From: Polyangiaceae bacterium
Lineage (GTDB): Bacteria > Myxococcota_A > Polyangia > Polyangiales > Polyangiaceae
Direction: 5' to 3'
Length of the DNA stretch: 64,000 nucleotides
Assembly: GCA_016719945.1 (NCBI GenBank)
Contig: JADJYE010000008.1
Location: 310,001 to 374,000, forward strand
Part shown: positions 1-10,870 of the stretch, one piece after another
Position numbering within the stretch: the stretch's first letter is position 1
Layout: each line of letters opens with the position of its first letter
Program-made: the position numbers and the translations under genes
The notes under the pieces: model-generated
What the model was told of the DNA's origin: nothing
The model's database searches: none
Seen by the model: only the letters and a program-made list of their open reading frames with translations

Positions 1-3201
<3,201 letters not shown>

Positions 3202-3217
3202 GTTTCCCGGCGGAAAC
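3202..3217 (-). promoter_or_regulatory. Hairpin abutting the metH start codon
   Basis: GTTTCC-CGGC-GGAAAC is a perfect 6-bp stem with a 4-base loop placed immediately 5' of the metH ATG on the minus strand. The only Shine-Dalgarno-like purines (GGGA) lie inside the stem, so the hairpin could mask the ribosome site. No recognisable cobalamin or SAM riboswitch core was seen in the roughly 100-bp divergent intergenic region. A regulatory role is inference. Confidence 0.35.
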
Positions 3218-3301
3218 TCCCATGGGCTCCTTGTCCGGTCAACCGCGTGGGGAGCCACAAAGCCCTCACGATCGAGCGCCGGTGAGGGTAGCCTCTGGGC
3301 C

Positions 3302-3733
3302 ATGAAGACCCTGCTGGTCCCGCTCGACGCATCCCAGAGAGCCATGAAGGTGCTCGCGACGGCCACCGAGCTCGCGCAGAAGACCGGCGCGAAGCTGTTC
3401 CTGCTCCGCGTCGTCGGCCTGCCGCCCGAGATCCCGATGAGCCCCTTCGGCGTCTCGCCGGACGGCTTCCTGGAGATCCTCGTCGACGACGCCAAGAAGC
3501 AGCTCGAGGCCCAGACCAAGGACGTCCCCGCCGAGCTCGTCTTGGGCCGCGAGACGCGCGTGGGGACCGCCTGGGCCGGCATCTGCGAGGCGGCGAAGGA
3601 GCACAAGGTCGACCTCATCGTCATCGGCTCGCACGGCTACAGCGGCATCGACCGCGTCCTCGGCACCACGGCCGCCAAGGTCGTCAACCACGCCGAGTGC
3701 TCCGTCCTGGTCACGCGCAACCTCCACGTGTGA
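3302..3733 (+). CDS. Universal stress protein, UspA family
   Basis: A 143-residue single-domain Usp, the usual length. The N-terminal strand MKTLLVPLDAS carries the conserved Asp of the nucleotide-binding fold. The C-terminal segment GSHGYSGIDRVLGTTAAKVV is the ATP-binding loop characteristic of ATP-binding Usp proteins, followed by the typical CSVLVTR ending. The role is cytoplasmic stress response; the exact trigger cannot be read from sequence. ATG 3302 was chosen because similarity begins exactly there; the same frame is open further upstream but is not Usp-like. It is divergent from metH and only 10 bp ahead of the next plus-strand gene, so co-transcription with that gene is possible. 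Confidence 0.92.
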   Translation: MKTLLVPLDASQRAMKVLATATELAQKTGAKLFLLRVVGLPPEIPMSPFGVSPDGFLEILVDDAKKQLEAQTKDVPAELVLGRETRVGTAWAGICEAAKEHKVDLIVIGSHGYSGIDRVLGTTAAKVVNHAECSVLVTRNLHV

Positions 3734-3743
3734 CGCGCCGCTG

Positions 3744-5681
3744 ATGGACCTGCGGAAGCTCGTCGCCCTCGTTTCGCTGGCAGTCTCCGCCTGTGGGGAC
3801 GACGAGACCCAGCCCCCGCCCGAGCCCGAGCCGCTCGAGATCCCGGAGGGGTGTAACCCCATAGCGGCCGACGCCGACTGCATGTTGCCGTACCCGTCGG
3901 ACTTCTATCGGACCTTCGACGAGGCGACGGGAGACTTCCGCGTGCACATCAGCGAGGCGGCCCGCCCGCGCTTCGAGGACGTGCCGATCGACATCCTCGA
4001 GCTGCACCGGCCCGACGGCTTCGGCGTGGGCACCCCGATCCTCGCGTCGTTCGGGGCCGCGATCGACGACTCGAACCTCGTGTTCTGGGCGGACGACGTC
4101 GCGCGCTCGACCACCCCCGAGAGCCCCACGATCCTCGTCGACAGCGAGACCCGAGAGCTCGTGCCCCATTTCGCCGAGATCGATCCGCGCACGACCGACC
4201 TCACCCGCCAGGCCCTCATCCTGCGGCCGCTGGTGAGGCTCACCGCCGGCCGCCGATATGTCGTGGGCATCCACGGCATCAACCGCGCCGAGGGCGGCGC
4301 CCTCGAGGCGCCGCGGGGCTTCGCCAGCCTGCGGGACGACGGCGGCGCCGCGCACTCTGCGCTCGCCGCGCAGAGCCCCCAATACGAGACGGCCATCTTC
4401 CCGGTGCTGGAGGCCGCCGGCGTCGTTCGCGCCGACCTCCAGCTCGCGTGGGAGTTCACGACCCGCAGCGACGAGGACGCGACTGGCGACATGCTCGCCA
4501 TCCGCGAGGCCGTGGGGGGTTGGTACGCGGGAGCCGTCGGCGGCCCCGATCCCACGCTCGTCTCCGTCGAGGACGACGTGTCCGAGCACATCGCGCGCCG
4601 GGTCGAGCTCACCATCGACGTGCCCATGTTCCTCGACAGCGCCGAGCCGAGCGGCCGCCTCAACGGGTCTCCACCCGAGGCGACCGACGTGGTCTCCGTC
4701 CCGGTCACCGTGTGGATCCCCCCGAGCGTCATGAACCGAGCGCCCGGCGACCCGCCCGCGCGCCTGCTCCATTTCGGGCACGGCTTCTTCGGCACCCGCT
4801 TCGAAAGCGACGGCTTCCCCTCGGCCTTCGCCGACGCGCACGGGTTCGTCGTCGTCGGCGCAGACTGGTGGGGCATGGCGGAAGACGATCGCACCTTCGT
4901 CGCCGGTGAGCTCGCGACGAACCCCGCGGGGATGCTGAGCTTCACCGACCGGGTACACCAGGCCATGGCGAACTTCCTCGCCCTCGAGCAATACGACTTC
5001 GGCATCGCGCGGCTGCCAGAGCTCGAGATCCAGGGGGCGCCCGCCTTCGATCCGAGCAGCGTTTACTACTACGGCATCAGCAATGGCCACATCCTCGGGT
5101 CGACGTACTTCGCGCTCTCACGCCGGGTCGAGCGCGGGGCCTTCGGGGTCGGCGCGGCCAACTACGCGCTCATGCTCTTCCGCGCGAGGCCGTTCCAGCC
5201 CTTCCTGGCGCTGCTCCAGGCGCAGATGTCGGACCCGCTCGACCACCAAAAATTCGCGGCGATCTCGACGTCGCTCTTCGAGCGCATCGATCCGGTGAGC
5301 TACGCGCCGTACGTCTTCGAGGCGCCGCTCGAGGGCGCGCCGCCCGAGCGCCGAATGCTGCAGCAGCTCGGCATCGCCGACGCTCAGGTCCCGAACCTCG
5401 GCAGCTACTACGCCGCGAAGATCTTCGGCATCCCGCTGCTCGAGGGCACCGGGGAGGTCTTCCCCAGCTGGCTCGACACCGTCGCCGGGCCGACCCAGGG
5501 CTCGGCGCTGACCGTGTTCGACTTCGGCTACGAGGCCGAATACGGGGCGGTGCCCGGCGAGACGAACGACGTGCACGACATCGTGCGATCGCAGCCAGAG
5601 AGTCAACAGCAGATCAGCAATTTCTTCCAGCCAGACGGGGTCATCGACAACCCCTGCTCGGGCGTCTGCGATCCGGGGTGA
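3744..5681 (+). CDS. Large secreted lipoprotein with alpha/beta-hydrolase-like region
   Basis: 645 residues. The N-terminus MDLRKLVALVSLAVSAC is a type II signal peptide with lipobox VSAC, followed by an acidic and Pro-rich spacer (PPPEPEPLEIPEG). The middle (about residues 340-400) contains LLHFGHGFFGTRFESDG and a later YYYGISNGHILG, resembling the oxyanion and nucleophile-elbow segments of secreted esterases. The usual GxSxG is replaced by GISNG, with Ser in the right place. Similar lipoproteins are common in myxobacteria and lack a defined substrate. It probably sits on the outer membrane surface or periplasmic face. It starts 10 bp after usp and ends 4 bp before the methyltransferase gene, so the three may form one transcript. 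The enzymatic role is tentative. Confidence 0.78.
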   Translation: MDLRKLVALVSLAVSACGDDETQPPPEPEPLEIPEGCNPIAADADCMLPYPSDFYRTFDEATGDFRVHISEAARPRFEDVPIDILELHRPDGFGVGTPILASFGAAIDDSNLVFWADDVARSTTPESPTILVDSETRELVPHFAEIDPRTTDLTRQALILRPLVRLTAGRRYVVGIHGINRAEGGALEAPRGFASLRDDGGAAHSALAAQSPQYETAIFPVLEAAGVVRADLQLAWEFTTRSDEDATGDMLAIREAVGGWYAGAVGGPDPTLVSVEDDVSEHIARRVELTIDVPMFLDSAEPSGRLNGSPPEATDVVSVPVTVWIPPSVMNRAPGDPPARLLHFGHGFFGTRFESDGFPSAFADAHGFVVVGADWWGMAEDDRTFVAGELATNPAGMLSFTDRVHQAMANFLALEQYDFGIARLPELEIQGAPAFDPSSVYYYGISNGHILGSTYFALSRRVERGAFGVGAANYALMLFRARPFQPFLALLQAQMSDPLDHQKFAAISTSLFERIDPVSYAPYVFEAPLEGAPPERRMLQQLGIADAQVPNLGSYYAAKIFGIPLLEGTGEVFPSWLDTVAGPTQGSALTVFDFGYEAEYGAVPGETNDVHDIVRSQPESQQQISNFFQPDGVIDNPCSGVCDPG

Positions 5682-5685
5682 GCCC

Positions 5686-6579
5686 ATGACCACGCCCGGA
5701 GCGCCCCTCGCGGCGGCGAGCCCGCTGCGAAAGCGGCGACCCGCCGGCTGGCTCGCGCCAGGCCCAAGCCCGCGCGGCGACCAGGGCAAGCCCGAGCTCA
5801 CCCCGGCCGACGATGAAGACCTGTCATTCTTGACGGGCGATTTTCGCATCTTCCAGAAGAAGCGCGGCCACCGCTGGTCGCTCGACGACTTCCTCACCGC
5901 GCATTTCGCGATCCGCGTCGCGAAGCAGCGCGGAGGCGTCGCGCGAGCCGCAGATCTCGGCTGCGGCATCGGCTCGGTGCTGATGATGGTCGCGTGGGCG
6001 CTGCCCGACGCGCGCGCGACGGGCGTCGAGGCGCAGGACCTGTCGATCGCAATGGCGCGCCGCTCGCTCGATTACAACGGGCTCGAAGATCGCGTCGACC
6101 TCGTCCACGGCGATCTGCGCGAGGTCGCGCCCCGGCTCGGCTCGGGCTTCGATCTGGTCACCGGCACACCACCCTATATCCCGCTCGGCAGCGGCCTCAT
6201 CAGCGAGCGCACTCAGCGGCTGCCCTGCTTCTTCGAGACGCGGGGAGGCCTGGAAGACTACTGCGCGGCAGCGGCGAGCCTGCTCGCGAGCGACGGGGTC
6301 TTCGTGGTCTGCGCCGGGATCTCCCCGCCCGAACGCGGCGCCCGCGCGGCCGCCGCCGCGGGGCTCGAGCTGCTCCGCCACGTCGAGGTCGTGCCCCGCG
6401 AGGGCAAGCCCTCGCTCTTCCGGGTGTTCGTCATGAGGCGGGGCGCGCGCGCGGCGTCGCCGTCGGTCGAGCGCTTCGTCGTGCGCGACGCCTCGGGCGA
6501 GCTGACCGCCGAGCTGCTCGAGGCGAACCGGCTGATGGGCATCCCTCGGATGGAGCGCGTCCAAGGCGGCAATCGCTAG
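5686..6579 (+). CDS. TrmN6-like SAM-dependent methyltransferase (tRNA1(Val) A37 N6 type)
   Basis: 297 residues. Around residue 46 it has LTGDFRIFQKKRGHRWSLDD, the hallmark entry segment of the YfiC/TrmN6 family. SAM motif I is DLGCGIGSVLMMVAW. The catalytic motif IV reads TGTPPYIP, where the family has NPPY, so Asn is replaced by Thr while PPY is kept. Known family members methylate N6 of A37 in tRNA-Val. The substitution at the Asn raises some doubt about the same base specificity. About 40 N-terminal residues are a basic, Pro-rich extension before the conserved core, so a later start is possible, though ATG 5686 is well placed 4 bp after the preceding stop. It is convergent with the SGNH hydrolase gene. 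Confidence 0.82.
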   Translation: MTTPGAPLAAASPLRKRRPAGWLAPGPSPRGDQGKPELTPADDEDLSFLTGDFRIFQKKRGHRWSLDDFLTAHFAIRVAKQRGGVARAADLGCGIGSVLMMVAWALPDARATGVEAQDLSIAMARRSLDYNGLEDRVDLVHGDLREVAPRLGSGFDLVTGTPPYIPLGSGLISERTQRLPCFFETRGGLEDYCAAAASLLASDGVFVVCAGISPPERGARAAAAAGLELLRHVEVVPREGKPSLFRVFVMRRGARAASPSVERFVVRDASGELTAELLEANRLMGIPRMERVQGGNR

Positions 6580-6595
6580 GGGGCTCGAGGGCCCC
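6580..6595. terminator. GC hairpin between convergent genes
   Basis: GGGGC-TCGAGG-GCCCC forms a 5-bp GC stem with a 6-base loop, exactly in the 17-bp gap between the stop of the TrmN6-like gene and the stop of the SGNH hydrolase gene. There is no T-tract, so it is only a candidate bidirectional terminator. Confidence 0.35.
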
Positions 6596-6596
6596 G

Positions 6597-7376
6597 CTAC
6601 TCGCAGTCGGCGAACACCTCGGACAGCAGCATGGCGCCCACGACCTCGTGGCCCTGCTTGTTCCAGTGGATCTTGTCCGACGCGTACTTGGAGCACAGCT
6701 TGCGGCCGTCGCACACCAGCGCGGGAAAGACATCTGTCACCTGCGCCACGTGCTTCGGCGGCTTGCGGATCCAGCTGTTCATGGCCAGCATCATGGCGTG
6801 GCGATCGTCGTTGTAGGTCGGCCACGCGCCCCAGGGCGGGATCGTCAGGGCGATCACCTGCATGCCCGCGTCGCTCGCCAGCTGGTACATGGCGCCGAGG
6901 TCATCCTTGATCTTGTCCAGCGTGCGGTTCGCGGTCTCACTGGAGCCGATGTCAGCGATGCCGCCTAGCACGATCAGGTGCGTATAGGCGGGCCGCTTCG
7001 CGCCGCCTTCGCCCAGCACGTCGCGCGCGAAGCGACGCCTCATCTGGCTGACCATGTTGCCCCCCTTGCCGTACGAGTCGAAGCGGCTCTGCTTGCAATG
7101 GTCGGCCAGGTACGTGAGGTATTGGCCGCCGCCGGCCTTGGGGTCGGTCAGCGAGTCGCCGATCGCGGCCACGCTATAGCGGCGCTTGGGTTGAGACGCC
7201 GGCTTCGACGCCGCCGTCGCTGACAGCGCAGCGCTCTCGCTCACGACCGCGCTGCCAGCCAGCTCGAGCTCGCTCGAGGCGGGCGGCTTCGCCTGCGAGC
7301 GCGCGGACAGCGTCCAGAGCGACAGCCCCAGCGCGCCGAGAGCGGCGAGCGCGGTCAGCTTCAGCCACGCCTTCAC
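6597..7376 (-). CDS. Membrane-anchored SGNH/GDSL hydrolase
   Basis: 259 residues from GTG 7376. The N-terminal 25 residues (VKAWLKLTALAALGALGLSLW) form a signal anchor, followed by an Ala/Ser/Pro linker. The SGNH fold begins with AAIGDSLTD (nucleophile Ser75). The Gly block is YGKGGNM, and block V is SDKIHWNKQGHE, giving the Asp-His pair. Block III reads LGGIADIGSS where the family has GxND, so the oxyanion Asn is missing. Such enzymes act as esterases or acylhydrolases on lipids or acylated glycans in the envelope. GTG was chosen because it gives a clean signal sequence; upstream codons in the same frame are not protein-like. It is convergent with the TrmN6-like gene. Substrate unknown. Confidence 0.8.
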   Translation of the reverse strand: MKAWLKLTALAALGALGLSLWTLSARSQAKPPASSELELAGSAVVSESAALSATAASKPASQPKRRYSVAAIGDSLTDPKAGGGQYLTYLADHCKQSRFDSYGKGGNMVSQMRRRFARDVLGEGGAKRPAYTHLIVLGGIADIGSSETANRTLDKIKDDLGAMYQLASDAGMQVIALTIPPWGAWPTYNDDRHAMMLAMNSWIRKPPKHVAQVTDVFPALVCDGRKLCSKYASDKIHWNKQGHEVVGAMLLSEVFADCE

Positions 7377-7707
7377 TCCCGGATCATAGCTGGGCGCGCC
7401 GGGCGAGCCAGTCGTCTCAGACCGGCGCGCCGCCCACGTAAGTTCGGGAGATGCGGCGAGCGGCTGTGCCGCAACATCCTCCCCGGGTCGAGCGGCCGCT
7501 CGCGAGAGTGCTCGCTCGACGTCCCCATGCCAGCGCGTTGCGCCACAGGGGCGCCACCGTGGCAGTCCTCCGACGGGGACGGACGCGTGGTGTGGCAGGT
7601 GCCACGCTGCACCCGCTTCGGCATGACCAGATCGCGTGGGCGCGGGCTTCATCGCGTGCGGGCTCTGCGAGATGGCCCTCGGCACACCCATTGCACTCCG
7701 TCACGAT
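7377..7707. other. Intergenic region with no supported gene
   Basis: About 330 bp separate the divergent SGNH hydrolase and lipoprotein genes. Short open frames occur on both strands, but their translations are Arg/Ala-rich and lack any recognisable pattern, as expected by chance at this GC content. It presumably holds both promoters. No clear promoter, repeat or RNA fold was identified. Confidence 0.5.
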
Positions 7708-8505
7708 ATGAACCGGCGCTCGCTCCTATCCATGTCGCTTCTGCTTCCTCTGACCTCGTGTCTTGACGCAGACCCCGAGGACGCGCTCGACGACGATCTC
7801 GACGAGGCGACCAGCGCGCTCAGCGCTGCCGTGACCGACGCCGTGCTCGAAATCTCCGGCAAGGTGGCGGGTCGCGTGCTCGACGTGACTGCCGACCCGG
7901 ACACGGCGACGCTCAAGGCGCGCCTCGACGTCGCCCACGCGAGCGCCTTGTTCGAGCGCTTCGCGAGCGACGCCGCGTCGGGAACGTCGACGGCGCTCGA
8001 TCTCGCCTTTACCGGCTACGCGTCGCAGGTGGTCACCACGGTGGCCGCCACCTCCGCCACGATGAACGGCGTCACGCTCGAGGCCGCCCGCCAGAAGGAC
8101 GGCACGATCGGGCTCGTCGTCACGCTCACGTTCAGCGCCGCGAGCGTCGCTGTCGGACCCGGAGCGTGGCCGGCCATTTCGCCGACCGTCTCCAACGTGA
8201 GCGTCGGCTGGGAGGTCACCGGCCTCGCCTCCGCGCAGATCGCCCGGGTCAAGACGGGGGCTACGAGGAGCAACAAGGCCAAGGGCTGGCAGAAGTCGTA
8301 CTTCGTTCCCATCGGCGTCCCCGGCGGCATCCCGCCGCAGAGCCTCAGCGCGACGATGCAGCTCACCGTGGACAACCTCTCGAGCGGCGTAACTCGCGTC
8401 GTTACCATCCAGGGCGTCTACGGTGACCTCGGCTGGACGAACGACTCACCGCCGGCGTGGACGATGGACGCGACCGGGGATAGCAAGGGGATGGTCGTGG
8501 CGTGA
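7708..8505 (+). CDS. Lipoprotein of unknown function
   Basis: 265 residues. MNRRSLLSMSLLLPLTSC is a type II signal peptide with lipobox LTSC. It is followed by a strongly acidic stretch (LDADPEDALDDDLDEA), a composition often seen near the mature N-terminus of exported myxobacterial proteins. The remainder is rich in Ser, Thr and Val with regular alternation (for example SATMNGVTLEAARQKDGTIG), suggesting a beta-sandwich. No catalytic motif is apparent. ATG 7708 was preferred over an in-frame start 24 codons upstream because only this one gives a signal peptide. Not recognised as any named family; the envelope location is the only firm inference. Confidence 0.72.
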   Translation: MNRRSLLSMSLLLPLTSCLDADPEDALDDDLDEATSALSAAVTDAVLEISGKVAGRVLDVTADPDTATLKARLDVAHASALFERFASDAASGTSTALDLAFTGYASQVVTTVAATSATMNGVTLEAARQKDGTIGLVVTLTFSAASVAVGPGAWPAISPTVSNVSVGWEVTGLASAQIARVKTGATRSNKAKGWQKSYFVPIGVPGGIPPQSLSATMQLTVDNLSSGVTRVVTIQGVYGDLGWTNDSPPAWTMDATGDSKGMVVA

Positions 8506-8516
8506 AGCTCCGCAGT

Positions 8517-9128
8517 TCATCGAGGAGCTACGCCGCCCGGTCCGGGCGCGGGTAGGGGGGCCGGGGGCGTGGCTCGGCGACCGCCGATCCCTCGCAGCGC
8601 TCGCCGCCACGCCCGCAGCCGGCCGGTCGCGACGAGAACGCACGCACCGAGCCCGATGAGCTCGAAGCCCAGGAGCCCGAGGTCGAACCGCCGGTTGCCG
8701 TCGTCGATGTAGACCGAGCCAGGCACATAACAGGACCGATCGATGTCGACGCACCGCACGACGATCTCGTCACCGAAGCGGAGCTTCTCGCTCTGCCCGG
8801 GGCGAAGCTGGAGCTCCCAGGTGGGTCCGCCGGGTGACCTCGGGTCGACCAGCCCGAAGGTGATGGTGTCCTTCGAAAGGCGCCTACGTTCGCCCGAGAG
8901 GATCATCGTCCGCTCGGGGATCCCCGCGAGATCGCCCCGCAGATGGGCCATCGTGACGAGCTTGTTGGTGGTGAACGCGGCGAGCGAGGCGAACAGCAGC
9001 GCACCGAGGGCCAGCCCGAGCAGACGGGGTCTGGATGGAGGCGGCGGCCGCCAGGGCTCGCGGTAGGTGGGGACCTGCTCTTGCACGGGACGCTCCGCGC
9101 GGCGCATTCGCCTGGGAACCCACGGCAT
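8517..9128 (-). CDS. Membrane protein of unknown function, two transmembrane helices
   Basis: 203 residues. A Pro/Arg-rich cytoplasmic N-terminus (REPWRPPPPSRPR) is followed by a transmembrane helix near residues 36-55 (LLGLALGALLFASLAAF). A hydrophilic domain of about 90 residues contains two Cys (VVRCVDIDRSCYV). A second helix lies near residues 150-170 (LGLLGFELIGLGACVLVATG), with an Arg/Pro-rich tail. The topology suggests a periplasmic loop held between two helices. Not recognised. It lies downstream of, and in the same direction as, a similar small single-helix protein gene (stop at 9172), so the two may be functionally linked. Confidence 0.62.
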   Translation of the reverse strand: MPWVPRRMRRAERPVQEQVPTYREPWRPPPPSRPRLLGLALGALLFASLAAFTTNKLVTMAHLRGDLAGIPERTMILSGERRRLSKDTITFGLVDPRSPGGPTWELQLRPGQSEKLRFGDEIVVRCVDIDRSCYVPGSVYIDDGNRRFDLGLLGFELIGLGACVLVATGRLRAWRRALRGIGGRRATPPAPLPAPGPGGVAPR

Positions 9129-9171
9129 AGCTCGGCTTGTCGACGGCGTCAGTCTCGCCGAGCCGCAGCGC

Positions 9172-9735
9172 TCAGCGCGCGCGGCGCTTGCTCTCGTAGC
9201 GGTCGAGGCGAATCCGCGCCTCGGCGGTGTGGATCAGGTGCGGCCGCTCGTTCAGCTGCAGGTCGATGTCGAGCCGCTCGTTGTCGCGCTCGAAGCACAG
9301 CGACTCGATGACGGCGCTCGACGGCGTCGAGCGCCCACAGTCGACGCCGTCCCAGCCCGCGCCGCCCATCAACGCCATGTACTTGACCGCAACCTCTTTG
9401 AGCCAGCCCTTGCCGTCCAGCGTGGGGCCCGACTTCAACCCGAGATCGACCGTAGCCGCGTGCCCGCCCTTGCCCTCGCTCGCGAGGCACACCTTCGCGC
9501 CGTCTAGGATCGGCAGCTCAGCCAGCTCCTTCGGAAGCTCCGCGCTCCGCTTGGAGCACGGGTCGGCGGTGCCCTCGATCAGCAAGAAAGAGCCGACCAG
9601 CGAGCCGACCAGCCCGAGACCGACCAGCGCGAGGACGAGCGCAGGGCTGGTGCGCTTGATGGGCCGTGGCGCGAGGGCCGGCTGGGAGAGCCCGTGCGGA
9701 GCGCCAGCCTGCGTCGGCTGCTCGAGTTGCGTCAT
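9172..9735 (-). CDS. Single-pass membrane protein of unknown function
   Basis: 187 residues from ATG 9735, with AGG a suitable distance upstream. The first 30 residues are Gln/Pro-rich. A transmembrane helix near residues 34-55 (LVLALVGLGLVGSLVGSFLL) is followed by an extracytoplasmic domain with four Cys (DPCSKRS, AKVCLAS, GVDCGRS, ESLCFER), probably two disulfides. Its tail is basic (RYESKRRAR). The frame extends 22 codons upstream to another possible start. No family recognised; the arrangement suits an envelope sensor or small binding protein, but that is speculation. Confidence 0.62.
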   Translation of the reverse strand: MTQLEQPTQAGAPHGLSQPALAPRPIKRTSPALVLALVGLGLVGSLVGSFLLIEGTADPCSKRSAELPKELAELPILDGAKVCLASEGKGGHAATVDLGLKSGPTLDGKGWLKEVAVKYMALMGGAGWDGVDCGRSTPSSAVIESLCFERDNERLDIDLQLNERPHLIHTAEARIRLDRYESKRRAR

Positions 9736-9867
9736 GGTCGCCTGATACGGCGGCCGAGGCAGAGTCTTCCCCTCCGCGCCGCAACGCATCGATGGTTCCA
9801 CGGGACCAGCGGGGACGTCGCGGGGCTGGATGGAGCCACGGTCGCACGCCAGGAAGCGTCGTCCGGC

Positions 9868-10830
9868 CTACGGCAGGAGCACGACCTTGCCCGAGGTCGC
9901 CCGGCGTTCGAGGTCGGCGAAGGCCTTCGCTCCCTCCGAGAGCGGAGCGCGCGCGCCAATCACCACCTCGAGCGCCCCCTCCACGGCGAGCCCGCACAGC
10001 TCGGCGAGCGGCGGAGCGCACAGCGCGCGCTCAGCGAGCAGCGGGGTGAGGTGATAGCCCGCGAAGCTCAGGTTCTTGCCCATCAGGCCGATCGGCTCGA
10101 AGGTGCCTCGCGTGTCCCCGCTGGCCGCGCCATAGACCAAGACCCGGCCTCGAGAGCGCAGCACGGCTAGATCCTTCTTGTACTGCTCTGTCCCGCCAAT
10201 CATCTCCAGGACCAGATCCACCTCCCCGACCGCATCCTTCAGCTGGTGCAGCACGTCCTCGTGGGAGTCGATCACGGCGTCCGCCCCGAGCCGGCGCAGG
10301 AGCGCGTGTTTGTCACGGCTCGCGCTGGCGACCACGGTGGCGCCGGCGCGCTTCGCGAGCTGGACGGCGAGCGTGCCCACGCCGCCCGCCGCGGCCTGGA
10401 TCCAGACGCGCTCGCCTCGCTGCAGGCCGCCGATCAAGAACAGCAGGTGGTGCGCGGACAGACCCTGGATGCCGAGCGCCGCAGCGCGCTCGAAGTCGAG
10501 CGCCGCCGGGATCGGGTAGCTGCTGGTGACGCTCGCCACCATCTGCTCAGCGAACGCCGCGCGGCCGAGGGCGATGACGCGGTCGCCGGGGGCGAGCCCC
10601 GTCACGTCCGGTGCCACGGCCCGAACCACCCCCGCGGCCTCCATGCCCGGCACGTCGGGGAGCCTCGGCTGCACGAAGTACTTGCCGCGGATGAAGCGGG
10701 TATCGGCGAAGTTGAGCCCAGCCGCGCGGACGTCGACCAGCACCTTGCCGGGGCCGAGGGCAGGCGCGGGGGCGTCTTCGCAGCGCAGCACCTCGGGGCC
10801 GCCGAGCTCGTGGAAGCGTAGGGCTCTCAT
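9868..10830 (-). CDS. NAD(P)H:quinone oxidoreductase, zinc-less MDR family
   Basis: 320 residues. The start MRALRFHELGGPEVLRCED is the classic N-terminus of QOR-type medium-chain dehydrogenases. It then has GLNFADTRFIRGKY, VPGMEAAGVV, and the NAD(P)-binding loop AAAGGVGTLAVQLAKRAGATV near residue 145. Catalytic and structural zinc ligands of alcohol dehydrogenases are absent, which places it in the quinone oxidoreductase/enoyl reductase branch. These cytosolic enzymes reduce quinones or activated double bonds. ATG 10830 is chosen by similarity; an in-frame start 6 codons earlier exists. It lies 38 bp downstream of the amidohydrolase gene on the same strand and may share its transcript. Physiological substrate unknown. 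Confidence 0.88.
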   Translation of the reverse strand: MRALRFHELGGPEVLRCEDAPAPALGPGKVLVDVRAAGLNFADTRFIRGKYFVQPRLPDVPGMEAAGVVRAVAPDVTGLAPGDRVIALGRAAFAEQMVASVTSSYPIPAALDFERAAALGIQGLSAHHLLFLIGGLQRGERVWIQAAAGGVGTLAVQLAKRAGATVVASASRDKHALLRRLGADAVIDSHEDVLHQLKDAVGEVDLVLEMIGGTEQYKKDLAVLRSRGRVLVYGAASGDTRGTFEPIGLMGKNLSFAGYHLTPLLAERALCAPPLAELCGLAVEGALEVVIGARAPLSEGAKAFADLERRATSGKVVLLP

Positions 10831-10870
10831 GAGCGCGCATGCTAACAAGCCGACGCAGGGCCGCGCTCGC

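Noticed and set aside
3202..3301. Cobalamin or SAM riboswitch upstream of metH
   Set aside because: No recognisable riboswitch core was seen in the 100 bp between metH and usp; only a short hairpin.
7377..7707. Small open frames between the SGNH hydrolase and lipoprotein genes
   Set aside because: Arg/Ala-rich, no Shine-Dalgarno support and no similarity pattern; treated as intergenic.
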